Shown here piece by piece: positions 15,773 to 24,976 of a DNA stretch of 36,785 nucleotides; within the stretch, counting starts at the first letter, position 1; each line of letters begins with the position of its first letter. The DNA is taken from assembly GCA_964574395.1 (NCBI GenBank), contig CAZNNL010000020.1, forward strand, positions 1 through 36,785, read 5' to 3'. The translations under genes were made by a program, and so were the position numbers. The notes below the pieces were generated by a model that saw only the letters and a program-made list of their open reading frames with translations, made no database searches and was not told where the DNA came from. Source of the stretch: JAXGQD01 sp964574395. GTDB taxonomy: Bacteria; Bacillota; Clostridia; Saccharofermentanales; Fastidiosipilaceae.

Positions 15773-16375
15773 ATGGCACGTTATACAGGTCCTGTTTGGA
15801 AAAAGTCCCGTCGTTTGGGCTTCTCCATCTTAGAAACAGGTAAAGAACTTCAAAGAAGAGAATACGCACCAGGCCAACATGGTCAAGGACGCCGTTCTAA
15901 AATGTCAGAGTATGGTCTGCAATTGCGCGAAAAGCAACGCATCCGTAATCTTTATGGATTAAGCGAACGCCAATTCTACAACACCTATCTGAAAGCATTA
16001 AAGCTCCCCGGAGTAGCAGGTACAAACTTCCTCGTGATGCTCGAATCACGTTTGGACAATGTTGTCTATCGCATGAACTTTGGCCGTACCCGTAGAGCAA
16101 CCCGTCAATTAGTTAACCACGGTCACGTCCTGGTTGATGGAAAAAAAGTAGATATCCCTTCCTATCAAGTGAAGCCAGGTCAAACCATCGAGTTACGTGA
16201 AAAATCACGTGGTCTTTCAGTGGTTGTCGATTCACTGGAAGCATCTATTTCAACACCAGAGTTTGTTTCTGTTGATCAAGAAGCACGTAAAGGTACGTAT
16301 GTACGTTACCCAGATCGTACTGAATTGAACGAAGATCTTGACGAATCACTCGTTGTTGAGTTTTACTCCCGTTAA
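15773..16375 (+). CDS. rpsD: 30S ribosomal protein S4
   Basis: A 200-residue S4, the 16S rRNA-binding protein that helps nucleate 30S assembly. It starts MARYTGPVWKKSRRLGFS, as expected of the zinc-free form without the N-terminal CXXC set. The central S4 RNA-binding domain is RLDNVVYRMNFGRTRRATRQLVNHGHVLVDGKKVDIPSYQVKPG. AGGAGG (15761-15766) precedes the ATG by six bases. It is a single-gene unit with its own promoter, leader and terminator. Confidence 0.98.
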   Translation: MARYTGPVWKKSRRLGFSILETGKELQRREYAPGQHGQGRRSKMSEYGLQLREKQRIRNLYGLSERQFYNTYLKALKLPGVAGTNFLVMLESRLDNVVYRMNFGRTRRATRQLVNHGHVLVDGKKVDIPSYQVKPGQTIELREKSRGLSVVVDSLEASISTPEFVSVDQEARKGTYVRYPDRTELNEDLDESLVVEFYSR

Positions 16376-16414
16376 TGGTGAGAGGCAAGGTTTTGCCAAA
16401 ATGATAGCAGCACT

Positions 16415-16445
16415 CAATCCATGGCTAAACGCTGTGGATTGTTTT
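16415..16445 (+). terminator. Rho-independent terminator of rpsD
   Basis: CAATCCA (16415-16421) pairs with TGGATTG (16435-16441), extended inward by GU and GC pairs, and is followed by TTTTATATTT. A smaller hairpin GGCAA/TTGCC lies just before it at about 16384-16397. Confidence 0.8.
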
Positions 16446-16484
16446 ATATTTATGGTAGCAAGTACGAGAGAATAGAAGAGGGCT

Positions 16485-17678
16485 ATGAGTAGGTATTGGA
16501 AACTTTTTAAAAAGTCTCTTAAACATGATGTTGAATTCGAAGACAGGGAAGCGTACGGCATTTTAAGTGCTATCGTTGGTAGTCTTTGCAATATCCTGCT
16601 CTTTTCCGGAAAACTCTTTTTTGGCTATTTGAGTTCATCGGTCGCGCTTATTGCTGATGGCCTAAACAATCTTTCCGATCTTGTTTCACAAGCGGTAACT
16701 TTGATAAGCTTTAAAATCTCAGCCAAACCCGCCGATAAAAACCATCCTTACGGACATGCCCGCGCAGAATATCTTGCAACAACTGTCGTGGCTGTTCTTA
16801 TCATCCTGATGGGTATTGAACTGCTACGCTCTGCCTATGATAATCTTGGCAAAAGCGAACTACCAAGCACGAACATCTATACTTTGATTGTCATTGTTCT
16901 TTCGATCATCGTAAAATTATGGATGTATTTTTACAATAAAGGACTTAGTCTCAAACTTAATTCTGACTTGCTTATGGCGACAGCCAAAGACAGCCGCAAC
17001 GATGTACTTGCTACAAGTACTGTACTAATAGCTGCTTTTGTTGGCTTGCTATTCAAAGTTAATATCGATCCTTACGTTGGCGGTATTGTTGCTTTTTTTG
17101 TCTTAAAAACTGGCGTGCAAATTCTCCTTGACATGGTACATCGCCTGATGGGTTCTACGCCCGACCCAGAGGTGTTCAAAGGGATAGTGCGTATGGTAAA
17201 CACCTATCCGCATATTTTGTCTACGCATGACTTGTTGGTTCATGAGTATGGACAATCAAATATTTACGCATCAATCCACGTTTCAATGGATGCGCAAATG
17301 CCTTTCATAAAAATTCATGGCATTATTGATCAAATTGAACGTGAAGTTTCCAAAGAATTTGGCGTTAAACTCTTAATCCATGTAGATCCAGAACGACCAA
17401 TGACAGTCGACGAACATAGAATCGTACGTCTAATTCAAAACAGTATCAATGAAGTGAATTTACAGTTAAGCATCCACGACTTTCAGTTTTTGGAACAAAA
17501 CGAGGAGGGCAACCTTAAGGTTTCCTTCGATGTAGTCGTTCCTGACAGCGAGAAAACACCTAATGCGGACTTGCATAAAGCAATAGAAGAAAAAATCCAT
17601 GCACAAGAACCAAATTTGGAACTTCTGATGGATTTTGACCGTGCCTATCAAAAGGTAAAACCAAAGAAAGCACCCTAA
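16485..17678 (+). CDS. Cation diffusion facilitator family transporter
   Basis: A 397-residue CDF/SLC30 exporter, probably for divalent metal in exchange for protons. Six membrane helices span about residues 27-210. The metal site motif in helix 2 is ADGLNNLSDL and in helix 5 TAKDSRNDVLAT (the paired Asp motif). HPYGHARAEYLA follows the first helix pair. The C-terminal cytoplasmic domain (about 215-315) has histidines in HDLLVHEYG and HVDPERP; an extra ~75-residue tail follows. The NNLSD/SRND form is like manganese- and iron-type CDF proteins, but substrate cannot be fixed by sight. A GAAGAGGG site precedes the ATG. It converges with the DJ-1-like gene 12 bases away. Confidence 0.92.
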   Translation: MSRYWKLFKKSLKHDVEFEDREAYGILSAIVGSLCNILLFSGKLFFGYLSSSVALIADGLNNLSDLVSQAVTLISFKISAKPADKNHPYGHARAEYLATTVVAVLIILMGIELLRSAYDNLGKSELPSTNIYTLIVIVLSIIVKLWMYFYNKGLSLKLNSDLLMATAKDSRNDVLATSTVLIAAFVGLLFKVNIDPYVGGIVAFFVLKTGVQILLDMVHRLMGSTPDPEVFKGIVRMVNTYPHILSTHDLLVHEYGQSNIYASIHVSMDAQMPFIKIHGIIDQIEREVSKEFGVKLLIHVDPERPMTVDEHRIVRLIQNSINEVNLQLSIHDFQFLEQNEEGNLKVSFDVVVPDSEKTPNADLHKAIEEKIHAQEPNLELLMDFDRAYQKVKPKKAP

Positions 17679-17690
17679 GGAAAGCAGAGC

Positions 17691-18284
17691 TTATTTATTT
17701 AGGTACTTTTCTTCAAGCATTGTTTGAAGCATAGCATCTTTAACTTTCAACATTACTTCCGTCCCGGCCAGCTTCTCGAGAATCGCTAAGGCAAAAATGA
17801 GCGAGGTAGCAGGTCCACGTGATGTAATAACTTGTCCGTCATCTACCACGAGATCTTCAGAAAACGCTTTGTAATTCACTTTATCTTCCACACCAGGAAA
17901 ACAGGTGCCGCGGTAGCGTTTGGCTAAGCCTGAAGCTTCTAAAGATAGAGGCCCTGCACAAATAGCTGCAATCAAGACATCTGCTTTCTCGCACTCTTGT
18001 AAATAGGCGATTAACTTAATGTTTTCACTAAGTGTTTTAGCTGCTGGTAAGCCCCCCGGGATATAGAGCAGAGATACGTCATTCGCCCAGGGTAAGTTTT
18101 TCATTTGCATATCCGCTTGAACCGGAACTCTTTGGGCTGAAGATACAACCAAGGAACTTGTGGTACTAACTGTGAAAACAGGCCAATTTGCACGTCTTAA
18201 AACATCGACAATGGTTAATGCTTCGATAGTCTCAAAACCTTCTGCCAATAACACGTAAGCTGCTTTTCTATCATTGTTGTCCAT
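17691..18284 (-). CDS. DJ-1/PfpI family protein
   Basis: A 197-residue protein of the DJ-1/ThiJ/PfpI superfamily (YajL/DJ-1 branch). The nucleophile elbow is IAAICAGPLSLE, with the reactive Cys in AICAGP, and the conserved acid is in LLAEGFETIEAL near residue 15. The C-terminal HG/SRGPATSLIFAL motif also fits. Members act in protein or glyoxal damage repair, but the exact reaction is disputed. AAAGGAGG precedes the ATG. It lies 93 bases downstream of the polyamine operon, behind two dyads, and is likely expressed separately or by read-through. Confidence 0.88.
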   Translation of the reverse strand: MDNNDRKAAYVLLAEGFETIEALTIVDVLRRANWPVFTVSTTSSLVVSSAQRVPVQADMQMKNLPWANDVSLLYIPGGLPAAKTLSENIKLIAYLQECEKADVLIAAICAGPLSLEASGLAKRYRGTCFPGVEDKVNYKAFSEDLVVDDGQVITSRGPATSLIFALAILEKLAGTEVMLKVKDAMLQTMLEEKYLNK

Positions 18285-18303
18285 TATCGGACCTCCTTTG
18301 AGA

Positions 18304-18351
18304 TTACTAATCGAGTTTATTAGTAAGGCGGTTAATAGCTATAGTATAGCT
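18304..18351. promoter_or_regulatory. Two dyads upstream of the DJ-1-like gene
   Basis: TTACTAAT (18304-18311) and ATTAGTAA (18319-18326) are a perfect 8-bp inverted repeat with a 7-base spacer, immediately upstream of the ribosome site. A second palindrome, AGCTATA-G-TATAGCT (18337-18351), lies 10 bases further and includes a minus-strand TATACT resembling a -10 box. No T tract follows, so these look like operator sites rather than terminators. Confidence 0.45.
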
Positions 18352-18377
18352 GATAGCCCTAGAGTCCGTGGCATAAC

Positions 18378-19568
18378 TCACAAGCGTGAAACAAAATCCT
18401 CATAGCCAAATTCTTTCAAAATCTGCGTAGAACCATCAGACTTGAGCAGAACGATAGCAGGAAGATTTATTCCATTGAAGGTATTGTTTTTTACCATGGT
18501 GTAGATGGCCATGTCGCACAGAACAAGACGTTCACCGATTTGTAAAGGTTTGGCAAAACCATAATCCCCAACTACATCTCCTGCTAAGCAAGTTGCACTT
18601 GATAGGCGATATACAAAGGGGTATTCATGAGAAGACTCAGAATTCACCAATGTTAGTTCTTCAACCGCCCTGGCTCCAATAATTTTTGGAAGATAGGGCA
18701 TCGCCAAAACATCAGGCATGTGACATTCAGCAGAACTGTCCAAAATCGCAATCTGCATGCCATTTTCTACAAAATCCAAAACTTCAGTAAATAAATAACC
18801 GGCATTTAAGGCTATCGCTTCTCCAGGTTCAAGATATATTTCCAAGTCATACTTTTCACGTAAACGAAGAATCGCAGAAACCAAGACATCTACATCATAG
18901 TCAGCGCGTGTTATGTGATGGCCACCACCGAGATTTAACCAACGCACGTTTGATAAATATTCGCCAAAATTCGCTTCGAGTGCTGCAATCGTCGTGACTA
19001 AATCATCACTGTTCTGTTCGCACAGCGTGTGCATGTGAAATCCTTCAACCCCAATCAGATTTTTTGCTTGAAAAGACGACTTCACTACGCCTAGACGCGA
19101 GAATGGCGCACAAGGATCATAGAGAGGTGTGGTCAATTGTGTTTGACATTCCGGATTCAAACGAAGACCAATTGAAATATTACGCTCATGTGCCATAACC
19201 CGTTCGCGATACTTGTCTAGCTGTGTAAACGAATTAAATACGATATGGTCTGTACAGTCCAAAATGGCATCAAATTCATCTTCGCGAAATGCAGGGGAAA
19301 AGACATGGGTTTCACGGCCAGGCATGTATTCATAGCCTAAACGCGCCTCGTGCAAGGAGCTAGCGGTTGTGCCAGCAAGATACTCGCCAATGAGAGGATA
19401 AAGATGGTAGCAAGAGAAAGCTTTTTGAGCCAAAAGAATTTTGGCACCTGAACGCTCCGCAACACTATGTAGAATTTCTAGATTGCTAATTATTTTTGCT
19501 TCATCAATCAAATAAGCAGGGCTTGGCAAGCGTTCGGCTAATTCAAAAAGCTTTTCTTCAGACGTCAT
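18378..19568 (-). CDS. nspC: Carboxynorspermidine/carboxyspermidine decarboxylase
   Basis: A 396-residue alanine-racemase-fold PLP enzyme that decarboxylates carboxyspermidine to spermidine (or the nor- forms). The PLP lysine is in KILLAQKAFS near residue 49. The glycine-rich phosphate site is WLNLGGGHHITRADYD. EPGEAIALNAGY and the active-site cysteine region SSATCLAGDVVGDY are typical of NspC. It is the last gene of the operon, 28 bases after its partner dehydrogenase, and follows it in the pathway. Confidence 0.93.
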   Translation of the reverse strand: MTSEEKLFELAERLPSPAYLIDEAKIISNLEILHSVAERSGAKILLAQKAFSCYHLYPLIGEYLAGTTASSLHEARLGYEYMPGRETHVFSPAFREDEFDAILDCTDHIVFNSFTQLDKYRERVMAHERNISIGLRLNPECQTQLTTPLYDPCAPFSRLGVVKSSFQAKNLIGVEGFHMHTLCEQNSDDLVTTIAALEANFGEYLSNVRWLNLGGGHHITRADYDVDVLVSAILRLREKYDLEIYLEPGEAIALNAGYLFTEVLDFVENGMQIAILDSSAECHMPDVLAMPYLPKIIGARAVEELTLVNSESSHEYPFVYRLSSATCLAGDVVGDYGFAKPLQIGERLVLCDMAIYTMVKNNTFNGINLPAIVLLKSDGSTQILKEFGYEDFVSRL

Positions 19569-19596
19569 AAATACACCTTATCTTTCGCATCAAAAA

Positions 19597-20799
19597 CTAG
19601 TCCAGTAAGACTGGGTTAAAGTCTTCAATCCAAGGCAGGCCATAAATGTTTAAGGCTTCCATGAAGGGATCTGGATCGAATTCCTCGACGTTGAAAACGC
19701 CGGGTTTTTGCCATAAGCCATTAGCCACAAGCATCGTACCAATCATGGCCGGAACGCCCGTCGTATAAGAAATTGCCTGTGAGCCCACTTCGCGATAACT
19801 TTCCTGATGATCACATACGTTGTAGACGTAGTAATTACGCGGCTGTCCGTCTTTTTCACCTTGGAAGATACATCCAATATTGGTTTTTCCCACGGTACGC
19901 GGTCCTAAAGAAGAAGGGTCTGGCAAAACGGCTTTCAAAAACTGCACCGGCACGATAGGACGCCCCTCGTACATAATTGGTTCAATGGAAGTCATCCCGA
20001 CATTTTCCAGTACTTTCAAATGGTTCAAATAATTCTGCGAAAAAGTCATCCAAAAACGAATCTTTTCGACACCCTTGATATTGATAGCCAATGACTCGAG
20101 CTCCTCGTGGTGTAAGAGATAAATATCTTTTTCACCAACCTGATCAAAATCATAAGTTTTCTTAATCGATAGCGCTTCGGTTTCAATAAACTTTCCGTTT
20201 TCGAAGTAAGATCCGGGTGCGGTGATTTCACGTATATTAATTTCAGGATTAAAGTTCGTGGCAAAAGGATACCCATGATCCCCACCATTACAATCCAAGA
20301 TATCAATCTGTCTTATCGTGTCAAAGTAGTGTTTCTGAGCATAAGCAGAAAACACTCCGGTAACACCAGGGTCAAAACCCGAACCTAATAAGGCAGTAAT
20401 ACCCGCTTCCTTAAAACGCTCACGATAAGCCCATTGCCATTTATATTCGAATTTCGCCGTATCTAATGGTTCATAGTTAGCAGTATCCACGTAATGGGTT
20501 TTCGTTTCTAAACACGCATCCATGATGCTTAGATCCTGGTAGGGAAGTGCAAGATTCAAAACCACATCCGGCTGATAAGAGCGAATCAAAGCAACTGTTT
20601 CAGCAACATTGTCTGCATCGAGTTGTGCTGTTTCAATAGGCATGGCATTTTTCTTGTCTAGTTCCGCTTTCAATGCATCGCATTTTGATTTAGTACGTGA
20701 CGCAATCATCAAACCGTTGAAACTTGAAGAATTCTGTACAATTTTATGCGCTGCAACACCTGCAACACCTCCGGCACCAATTAATAGAACTTTACTCAT
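19597..20799 (-). CDS. Carboxynorspermidine/carboxyspermidine dehydrogenase (saccharopine dehydrogenase family)
   Basis: A 400-residue NADPH-dependent enzyme that reductively joins aspartate semialdehyde with putrescine (or diaminopropane). The N-terminal Rossmann motif is VLLIGAGGVAGVAAHK. NLALPYQDLSIMDACLE, HYVDTANYE and ALLGSGFDPGVTGVFSAYA are family motifs of the Lys9-like group. The start at 20799 is chosen over 20832 because AAGGA precedes it and the nucleotide-binding strand then begins at residue 4. The gene lies 51 bases after speB and pairs with nspC. Confidence 0.92.
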   Translation of the reverse strand: MSKVLLIGAGGVAGVAAHKIVQNSSSFNGLMIASRTKSKCDALKAELDKKNAMPIETAQLDADNVAETVALIRSYQPDVVLNLALPYQDLSIMDACLETKTHYVDTANYEPLDTAKFEYKWQWAYRERFKEAGITALLGSGFDPGVTGVFSAYAQKHYFDTIRQIDILDCNGGDHGYPFATNFNPEINIREITAPGSYFENGKFIETEALSIKKTYDFDQVGEKDIYLLHHEELESLAINIKGVEKIRFWMTFSQNYLNHLKVLENVGMTSIEPIMYEGRPIVPVQFLKAVLPDPSSLGPRTVGKTNIGCIFQGEKDGQPRNYYVYNVCDHQESYREVGSQAISYTTGVPAMIGTMLVANGLWQKPGVFNVEEFDPDPFMEALNIYGLPWIEDFNPVLLD

Positions 20800-20850
20800 C
20801 TTAATTATCCTTTCCTGCGTCGAATGCCGCACCTTTACAATATGCTTTGC

Positions 20851-21708
20851 TTACTTATTAAGCATTAATAAAATAAATTCTCTTACTATTTTTATCGCAA
20901 GTGCGGTCGATCTGCCGCTCGGATCCAAACTGGGACTCAATTCTGTGATATCCGCAGCAACTATCTGCTTACCTGGCAACTTTTTCAGCATGGCGATGAT
21001 TTCATTAAAACGCATGCCACCAGCTTCTTGCGTGCCCGTACCTGGCAGCTCAGAGGGATCTAACACGTCTAAATCAAAGGTCAAGTATATTGGACGCTCA
21101 CCGATTATTGTCAAAGCTTCCTCTAAACGAGAGAAATCGAAGGGACAAAGAAAAATGTGCTCTTTTGCCCAGTCCCACTCGGGTTTGTCACCTGAACGTA
21201 TGCCAAACGAAAAAATCCTCTCATCGCCCAGAAAATCCCAACAACGACGTATAACAGAAGCATGTGAAAGCTTTTCTCCTAAGTAGTCATCACGTAAATC
21301 TGTGTGTGCGTCAAAATGCAGAAGTACCATGTCTGGATGTTTGGCAAAAGCAGTCTCGACAGCTGGCAAAGTAACAAGGTGTTCGCCCCCCAGCATCAAG
21401 GCTTTTTTATGATCATTTTGTATGGCTAAACTCCACGCTTTTATCATGTTTAAAGCGTTCATTACGTTGCCAAAGGGAAGTTCTAAATCACCGATGTCAC
21501 AAACATTAAAATCTGCCATATCTAAATCTTGGTAAGGGGAGTACGTTTCAATACCAAAACTATCTTGGCGTATCGCGTTTGGACCAAAACGTGTCCCAGG
21601 ACGAAAGGAAGTTGTTCCGTCAAAAGGTGCTCCAAAGAGAATTAAATCTGCATCCTCATAAACAGCATCACAGCCAATAAAAGTCGATTGATTCGGTGCT
21701 TTACGCAT
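20851..21708 (-). CDS. speB: Agmatinase (ureohydrolase family)
   Basis: A 285-residue ureohydrolase predicted to split agmatine into putrescine and urea. Manganese ligands are in MLGGEHLVT, LHFDAHTDLRDDY and LTFDLDVLDPSELPGTGT, the full set of the family. Start is ATG 21708, overlapping the end of speE by 8 bases; an in-frame TTG at 21714, closer to a GGAG site, is an alternative. It follows arginine decarboxylase and spermidine synthase in the operon, which argues for agmatine rather than arginine or formiminoglutamate as substrate. Confidence 0.92.
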   Translation of the reverse strand: MRKAPNQSTFIGCDAVYEDADLILFGAPFDGTTSFRPGTRFGPNAIRQDSFGIETYSPYQDLDMADFNVCDIGDLELPFGNVMNALNMIKAWSLAIQNDHKKALMLGGEHLVTLPAVETAFAKHPDMVLLHFDAHTDLRDDYLGEKLSHASVIRRCWDFLGDERIFSFGIRSGDKPEWDWAKEHIFLCPFDFSRLEEALTIIGERPIYLTFDLDVLDPSELPGTGTQEAGGMRFNEIIAMLKKLPGKQIVAADITELSPSLDPSGRSTALAIKIVREFILLMLNK

Positions 21709-22555
21709 GCTCAAGCTGCTCCTTCACGTAGTTTGGTAGAGCAAAAGCTCCACGGTGTAAGGCTGTGTTGTAATAGCGTGTACGAAGCCCAAAGTCCAGC
21801 CAGCGTTCCTCTTGTAGGTCCAGCAATGGATGTGGTCCTTTGGAGGCAAAACCAAATAACCAATGTCCAGAGGGGTAAGTAGGTATATGCGCTTGATAAA
21901 CTGCACACACAGGAAATAAATTTTTTAAGATACGATGCGCACGATGCATTGCCATAACATATTCATCGTAGAAAGTACTTTCGTGCTGATTAATCAGTAT
22001 GCCTCCGTCTTGTAGGGCATTGTAACAGCTTCCGTAGAACTCATTGGTAAAAAGGCCTTCACCTGGTCCAAAAGGATCAGTAGAGTCAACTATAATCAAT
22101 TGATACTCTGCATGCTTGCTGCGCACAAAGCGGACACCATCAACGAAATGGATTTTAACGCGCGGGTCATCCAGTTTTGAAGCAAGTTGTGGCATGTACT
22201 CCTGACAAGCGGAGACTACATCTTCATCGATTTCAACCATGTCGATGTGTTCAATGTGAGCGTAACGCGTCAACTCACGAATAGTTCCGCCATCTCCGGC
22301 ACCAATGACAAGCACTTTACGGATGTCCGGATTTACAGCCATGGGCACATGGGTAATCATTTCGTGGTAGATAAACTCATCTTTTTCGGTGCACATCAGA
22401 TAGCCGTCGAGAACAAGGATTTTGCCAAACTCTTCTGTGTCGTAGATGGCAATTTCTTGGAAATCGCTTTTGCCATTATAAAGTTCACGAAGAATTTTCA
22501 TCGAAAACCGTGTAGTCGGCGTGTGTGCTTCAGTAAACCAAATATCTGCTTTCAT
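21701..22555 (-). CDS. speE: Spermidine synthase (aminopropyltransferase)
   Basis: A 284-residue aminopropyltransferase. It moves the aminopropyl group of decarboxylated SAM onto putrescine. The N-terminal beta domain has LYNGKSDFQEIAIYDTEEFGK and LVLDGYLMCTEKDEFIYHEM. The Rossmann part has VLVIGAGDGGTIRE (GDGG binding dcSAM), MVEIDEDVV, and the catalytic VDSTDPFGPGEGLF with Asp for the amine. All substrate motifs are typical of bacterial SpeE; the family signature GGGDGG is GAGDGG here. AAGG lies upstream of the ATG. Confidence 0.95.
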   Translation of the reverse strand: MKADIWFTEAHTPTTRFSMKILRELYNGKSDFQEIAIYDTEEFGKILVLDGYLMCTEKDEFIYHEMITHVPMAVNPDIRKVLVIGAGDGGTIRELTRYAHIEHIDMVEIDEDVVSACQEYMPQLASKLDDPRVKIHFVDGVRFVRSKHAEYQLIIVDSTDPFGPGEGLFTNEFYGSCYNALQDGGILINQHESTFYDEYVMAMHRAHRILKNLFPVCAVYQAHIPTYPSGHWLFGFASKGPHPLLDLQEERWLDFGLRTRYYNTALHRGAFALPNYVKEQLEHA

Positions 22556-22579
22556 CGTTTAGCCTTTCTTGACATGCAA

Positions 22580-24031
22580 TTAGAGAACATCAACCACATT
22601 GATGTAATCCATTTCCATATCCTGCGTACCAGTCATAAATGACCCTTTTTCTTTGGCGTAATTGATATAGTCCAAAACATCTTGCGTAATGCGTTCGCCA
22701 GGTGCCAAGATAGGGATACCGGGTGGATAACACATGACAAATTCTGCGGAAACATAACCCAAGGCTTGATCTCGGGGGATTGCTTTGTTTTGGCAAAAAA
22801 ACGCTTCCTGCGGCGCCATAACCACATCGGGACTAATATACTCTTGTGTCAGCATGCCCGCTTTGGGACCCGAATAAATGCGCTTTATTTCCGCCAATGC
22901 TGTAATCAAGCGCTCTAATTCTAAAGCGCGATCGCCAGCAGAAATAATAGCTAAAATATTTCCTATATCCCCAAATTCAATTTGTATATCGTATTCGTCT
23001 CTTAAAATGTCGTACACTTCAACGCCTGCTAGGCCCACATCTCTTGTGTGGATAGAGAGCTTGGTGCGATCAAAACTGTAGAATGCTTTGCCGTCACAAT
23101 AATCATCGGCAAAAGCAATGTAAGAACCGATACGGTTGATTTCCGTTCGGGCATAATCTGCGAAAGCAACAGTTTGACGATAAATTTTTCTCCCGTTTAA
23201 AGCCAAATTCTTTCGAGCTATATCGAGTGACGACATCAGTAAGTAAGAAGCAGAAGTCGTTTGCGTTAAATTGATAACTTGATGTATGTGGCCCACATTC
23301 ATGGAAGGTCCAGCTAGCAGTAGGGAAGACTGGGTGAGCGAACCGCCTGTCTTGTGCATGGAAACAGCAGCCAGATCACAACCACAAGCCATGGCAGAAA
23401 TGGGGAGTTGGTCACCAAAATAGAAGTGAGTGCCGTGTGCTTCATCAACCAAAACACGCATACCACGCCTATGTGCTAAATCAGTAATTGCGCGTAAATC
23501 AGAGCATACGCCATAGTAGGTTGGATTGTTGACAAGAACTGCTTTGGCATCAGGATGCTTCTCTATTGCAGCAGCAACGTCTTCAACACGCATACCTAAG
23601 GGAATTCCGAGCTTATCGTTGAGCCCAGGATTGACATAAATAGGAATTGCGCCGCAGACGACTAAGGCATTAATCGCACTACGATGTACGTTACGAGGCA
23701 TAATTAGTTTTTCGCCAGATTTAACGGTCGACCAAATCATGGCTTGGACAGAGCCTGTCGTTCCGCTAACCATGAAAAAGGCGTGTGCGGCACCGAAAGC
23801 GTCAGCAGCTAAATTCTGGGCCTCAGCGATTACTGAGCTAGGATGGATGAGATTGTCTAAAGGTTTAGAGGAGTTGACGTCTGCTGAAAGACAGTCTTGT
23901 CCAAGAAAATTCACGAGTTCAGGCATGCCTCGTCCTTTGTGGCCGGGGACATCGAAACGCACGATGCGGTTTTGCCGATATGCTTTTAATGCTTCAAAAA
24001 GAGGTGCCCTACGTTGTGAAAGTTCCTGCAT
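22580..24031 (-). CDS. speA: Arginine/ornithine/lysine decarboxylase, fold-type I (SpeA-like)
   Basis: A 483-residue PLP decarboxylase of the aspartate aminotransferase fold, like Bacillus SpeA. The N-terminus has RFDVPGHKGRGMP. PLP contacts include VSGTTGSVQAM, the VDEAHGTH aspartate and Lys227 in SMHKTGGSLTQ. The C-terminal domain has FVMCYPPGIPILAPGERIT. Because agmatinase is in the same operon, arginine is the likely substrate; sequence alone does not exclude lysine or ornithine. It begins 12 bases after speD. Confidence 0.9.
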   Translation of the reverse strand: MQELSQRRAPLFEALKAYRQNRIVRFDVPGHKGRGMPELVNFLGQDCLSADVNSSKPLDNLIHPSSVIAEAQNLAADAFGAAHAFFMVSGTTGSVQAMIWSTVKSGEKLIMPRNVHRSAINALVVCGAIPIYVNPGLNDKLGIPLGMRVEDVAAAIEKHPDAKAVLVNNPTYYGVCSDLRAITDLAHRRGMRVLVDEAHGTHFYFGDQLPISAMACGCDLAAVSMHKTGGSLTQSSLLLAGPSMNVGHIHQVINLTQTTSASYLLMSSLDIARKNLALNGRKIYRQTVAFADYARTEINRIGSYIAFADDYCDGKAFYSFDRTKLSIHTRDVGLAGVEVYDILRDEYDIQIEFGDIGNILAIISAGDRALELERLITALAEIKRIYSGPKAGMLTQEYISPDVVMAPQEAFFCQNKAIPRDQALGYVSAEFVMCYPPGIPILAPGERITQDVLDYINYAKEKGSFMTGTQDMEMDYINVVDVL

Positions 24032-24043
24032 GCTTTAATCCAA

Positions 24044-24874
24044 TCAATAGACATTCACGCCTGAGAAAATTTCAATCATTTCTCTGCGTAGATTATTGGT
24101 GATTTCCAAACGCGTGCTGGGAGGAAGTTCGTAGACATCCGAGTTGAAGAGGTAGTTCTGTAATTCGATCTCCTTAATCAACATTTTAGTGTGGAATATA
24201 TTGCTTTGATAGACGTTCACGTCAATCGCATCATATGCCCTGAGTGTTTTCTTGTCGATAAAGTTTTGTATTGAATTGATAGGATGATCGTTAAAATATT
24301 TTTTTCCGTTCACATCGCGCGTAAAACCACGAACACGATAGTCAATAGTGATGATATCTGAATCAAAGCTAGAGATAAGGTAATCGAGTGTGTTCAAGGG
24401 TGAAACCATCCCACAAGTAGAAACGTCTATATCTACACGGAATGTTGAAATAGAGTTGGCAGGGTGATACTCAGGAAAAGTGTGTACCGTAACATGGCTC
24501 TTGTCCAAGTGCGCATGAACAATTTCTGCTGCCTTTTTTTCGCGTTCCCTTTCAAAAAACCAAGCACCCTGGTTGCAAGTTTCATCAATCATATCTGCCG
24601 CAACTTCTTGTTCTGCAATGAGCACATTTACTGAAGCCCCTTGCGGATCATAGTCTTGGCATGAAATATTAAGAATCTTAGCTCCGATAATTTCCGTGAC
24701 ATCACAAAGAATTTTAGTGAGTCTTTCAGAGTTATATTGTTCATCTATATAAGAAATATAATCCATGCGTTCACGTTCCGTGTTTGCATAGCAAATATCA
24801 TAGATATTAAAGCTCAATGTTTTGGTGAGATTGTTAAAGCCATATAAGGCCAATTTGTTTTCCAACCCGATCAT
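24044..24874 (-). CDS. speD: S-adenosylmethionine decarboxylase proenzyme (E. coli-type class 1A)
   Basis: A 276-residue pyruvoyl enzyme supplying decarboxylated SAM. LALYGFNNLTKTLSFNIYDICYA and DYDPQGASVNVLI match the long E. coli-type SpeD, unlike the short Bacillus type. Self-cleavage is expected between Lys and Ser in LDKSHVTVHTFPE (Ser about residue 126), with Ser becoming the pyruvoyl group. The ATG at 24874 has AAAGG five bases upstream and matches the E. coli N-terminus; an ATG 15 bases earlier (24889) lacks a ribosome site. It is the first gene of the operon; a weak TTGATA-16-TAAATT promoter lies near 24983-24956. Confidence 0.93.
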   Translation of the reverse strand: MIGLENKLALYGFNNLTKTLSFNIYDICYANTERERMDYISYIDEQYNSERLTKILCDVTEIIGAKILNISCQDYDPQGASVNVLIAEQEVAADMIDETCNQGAWFFEREREKKAAEIVHAHLDKSHVTVHTFPEYHPANSISTFRVDIDVSTCGMVSPLNTLDYLISSFDSDIITIDYRVRGFTRDVNGKKYFNDHPINSIQNFIDKKTLRAYDAIDVNVYQSNIFHTKMLIKEIELQNYLFNSDVYELPPSTRLEITNNLRREMIEIFSGVNVY

Positions 24875-24976
24875 CACAACCTTTCGCATGAATTGACAAG
24901 CTATGAAGGCCAGCTGCCAAAAGCAGAAAAACCCATTAAACAGTCAACAACAAATTTAGCAGAAAAAAAGAATATA

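Noticed and set aside
24875..24976. SAM-responsive riboswitch upstream of speD
   Set aside because: The gap is only about 100 bases and shows no conserved stems; I saw only a T-rich stretch and a weak promoter.
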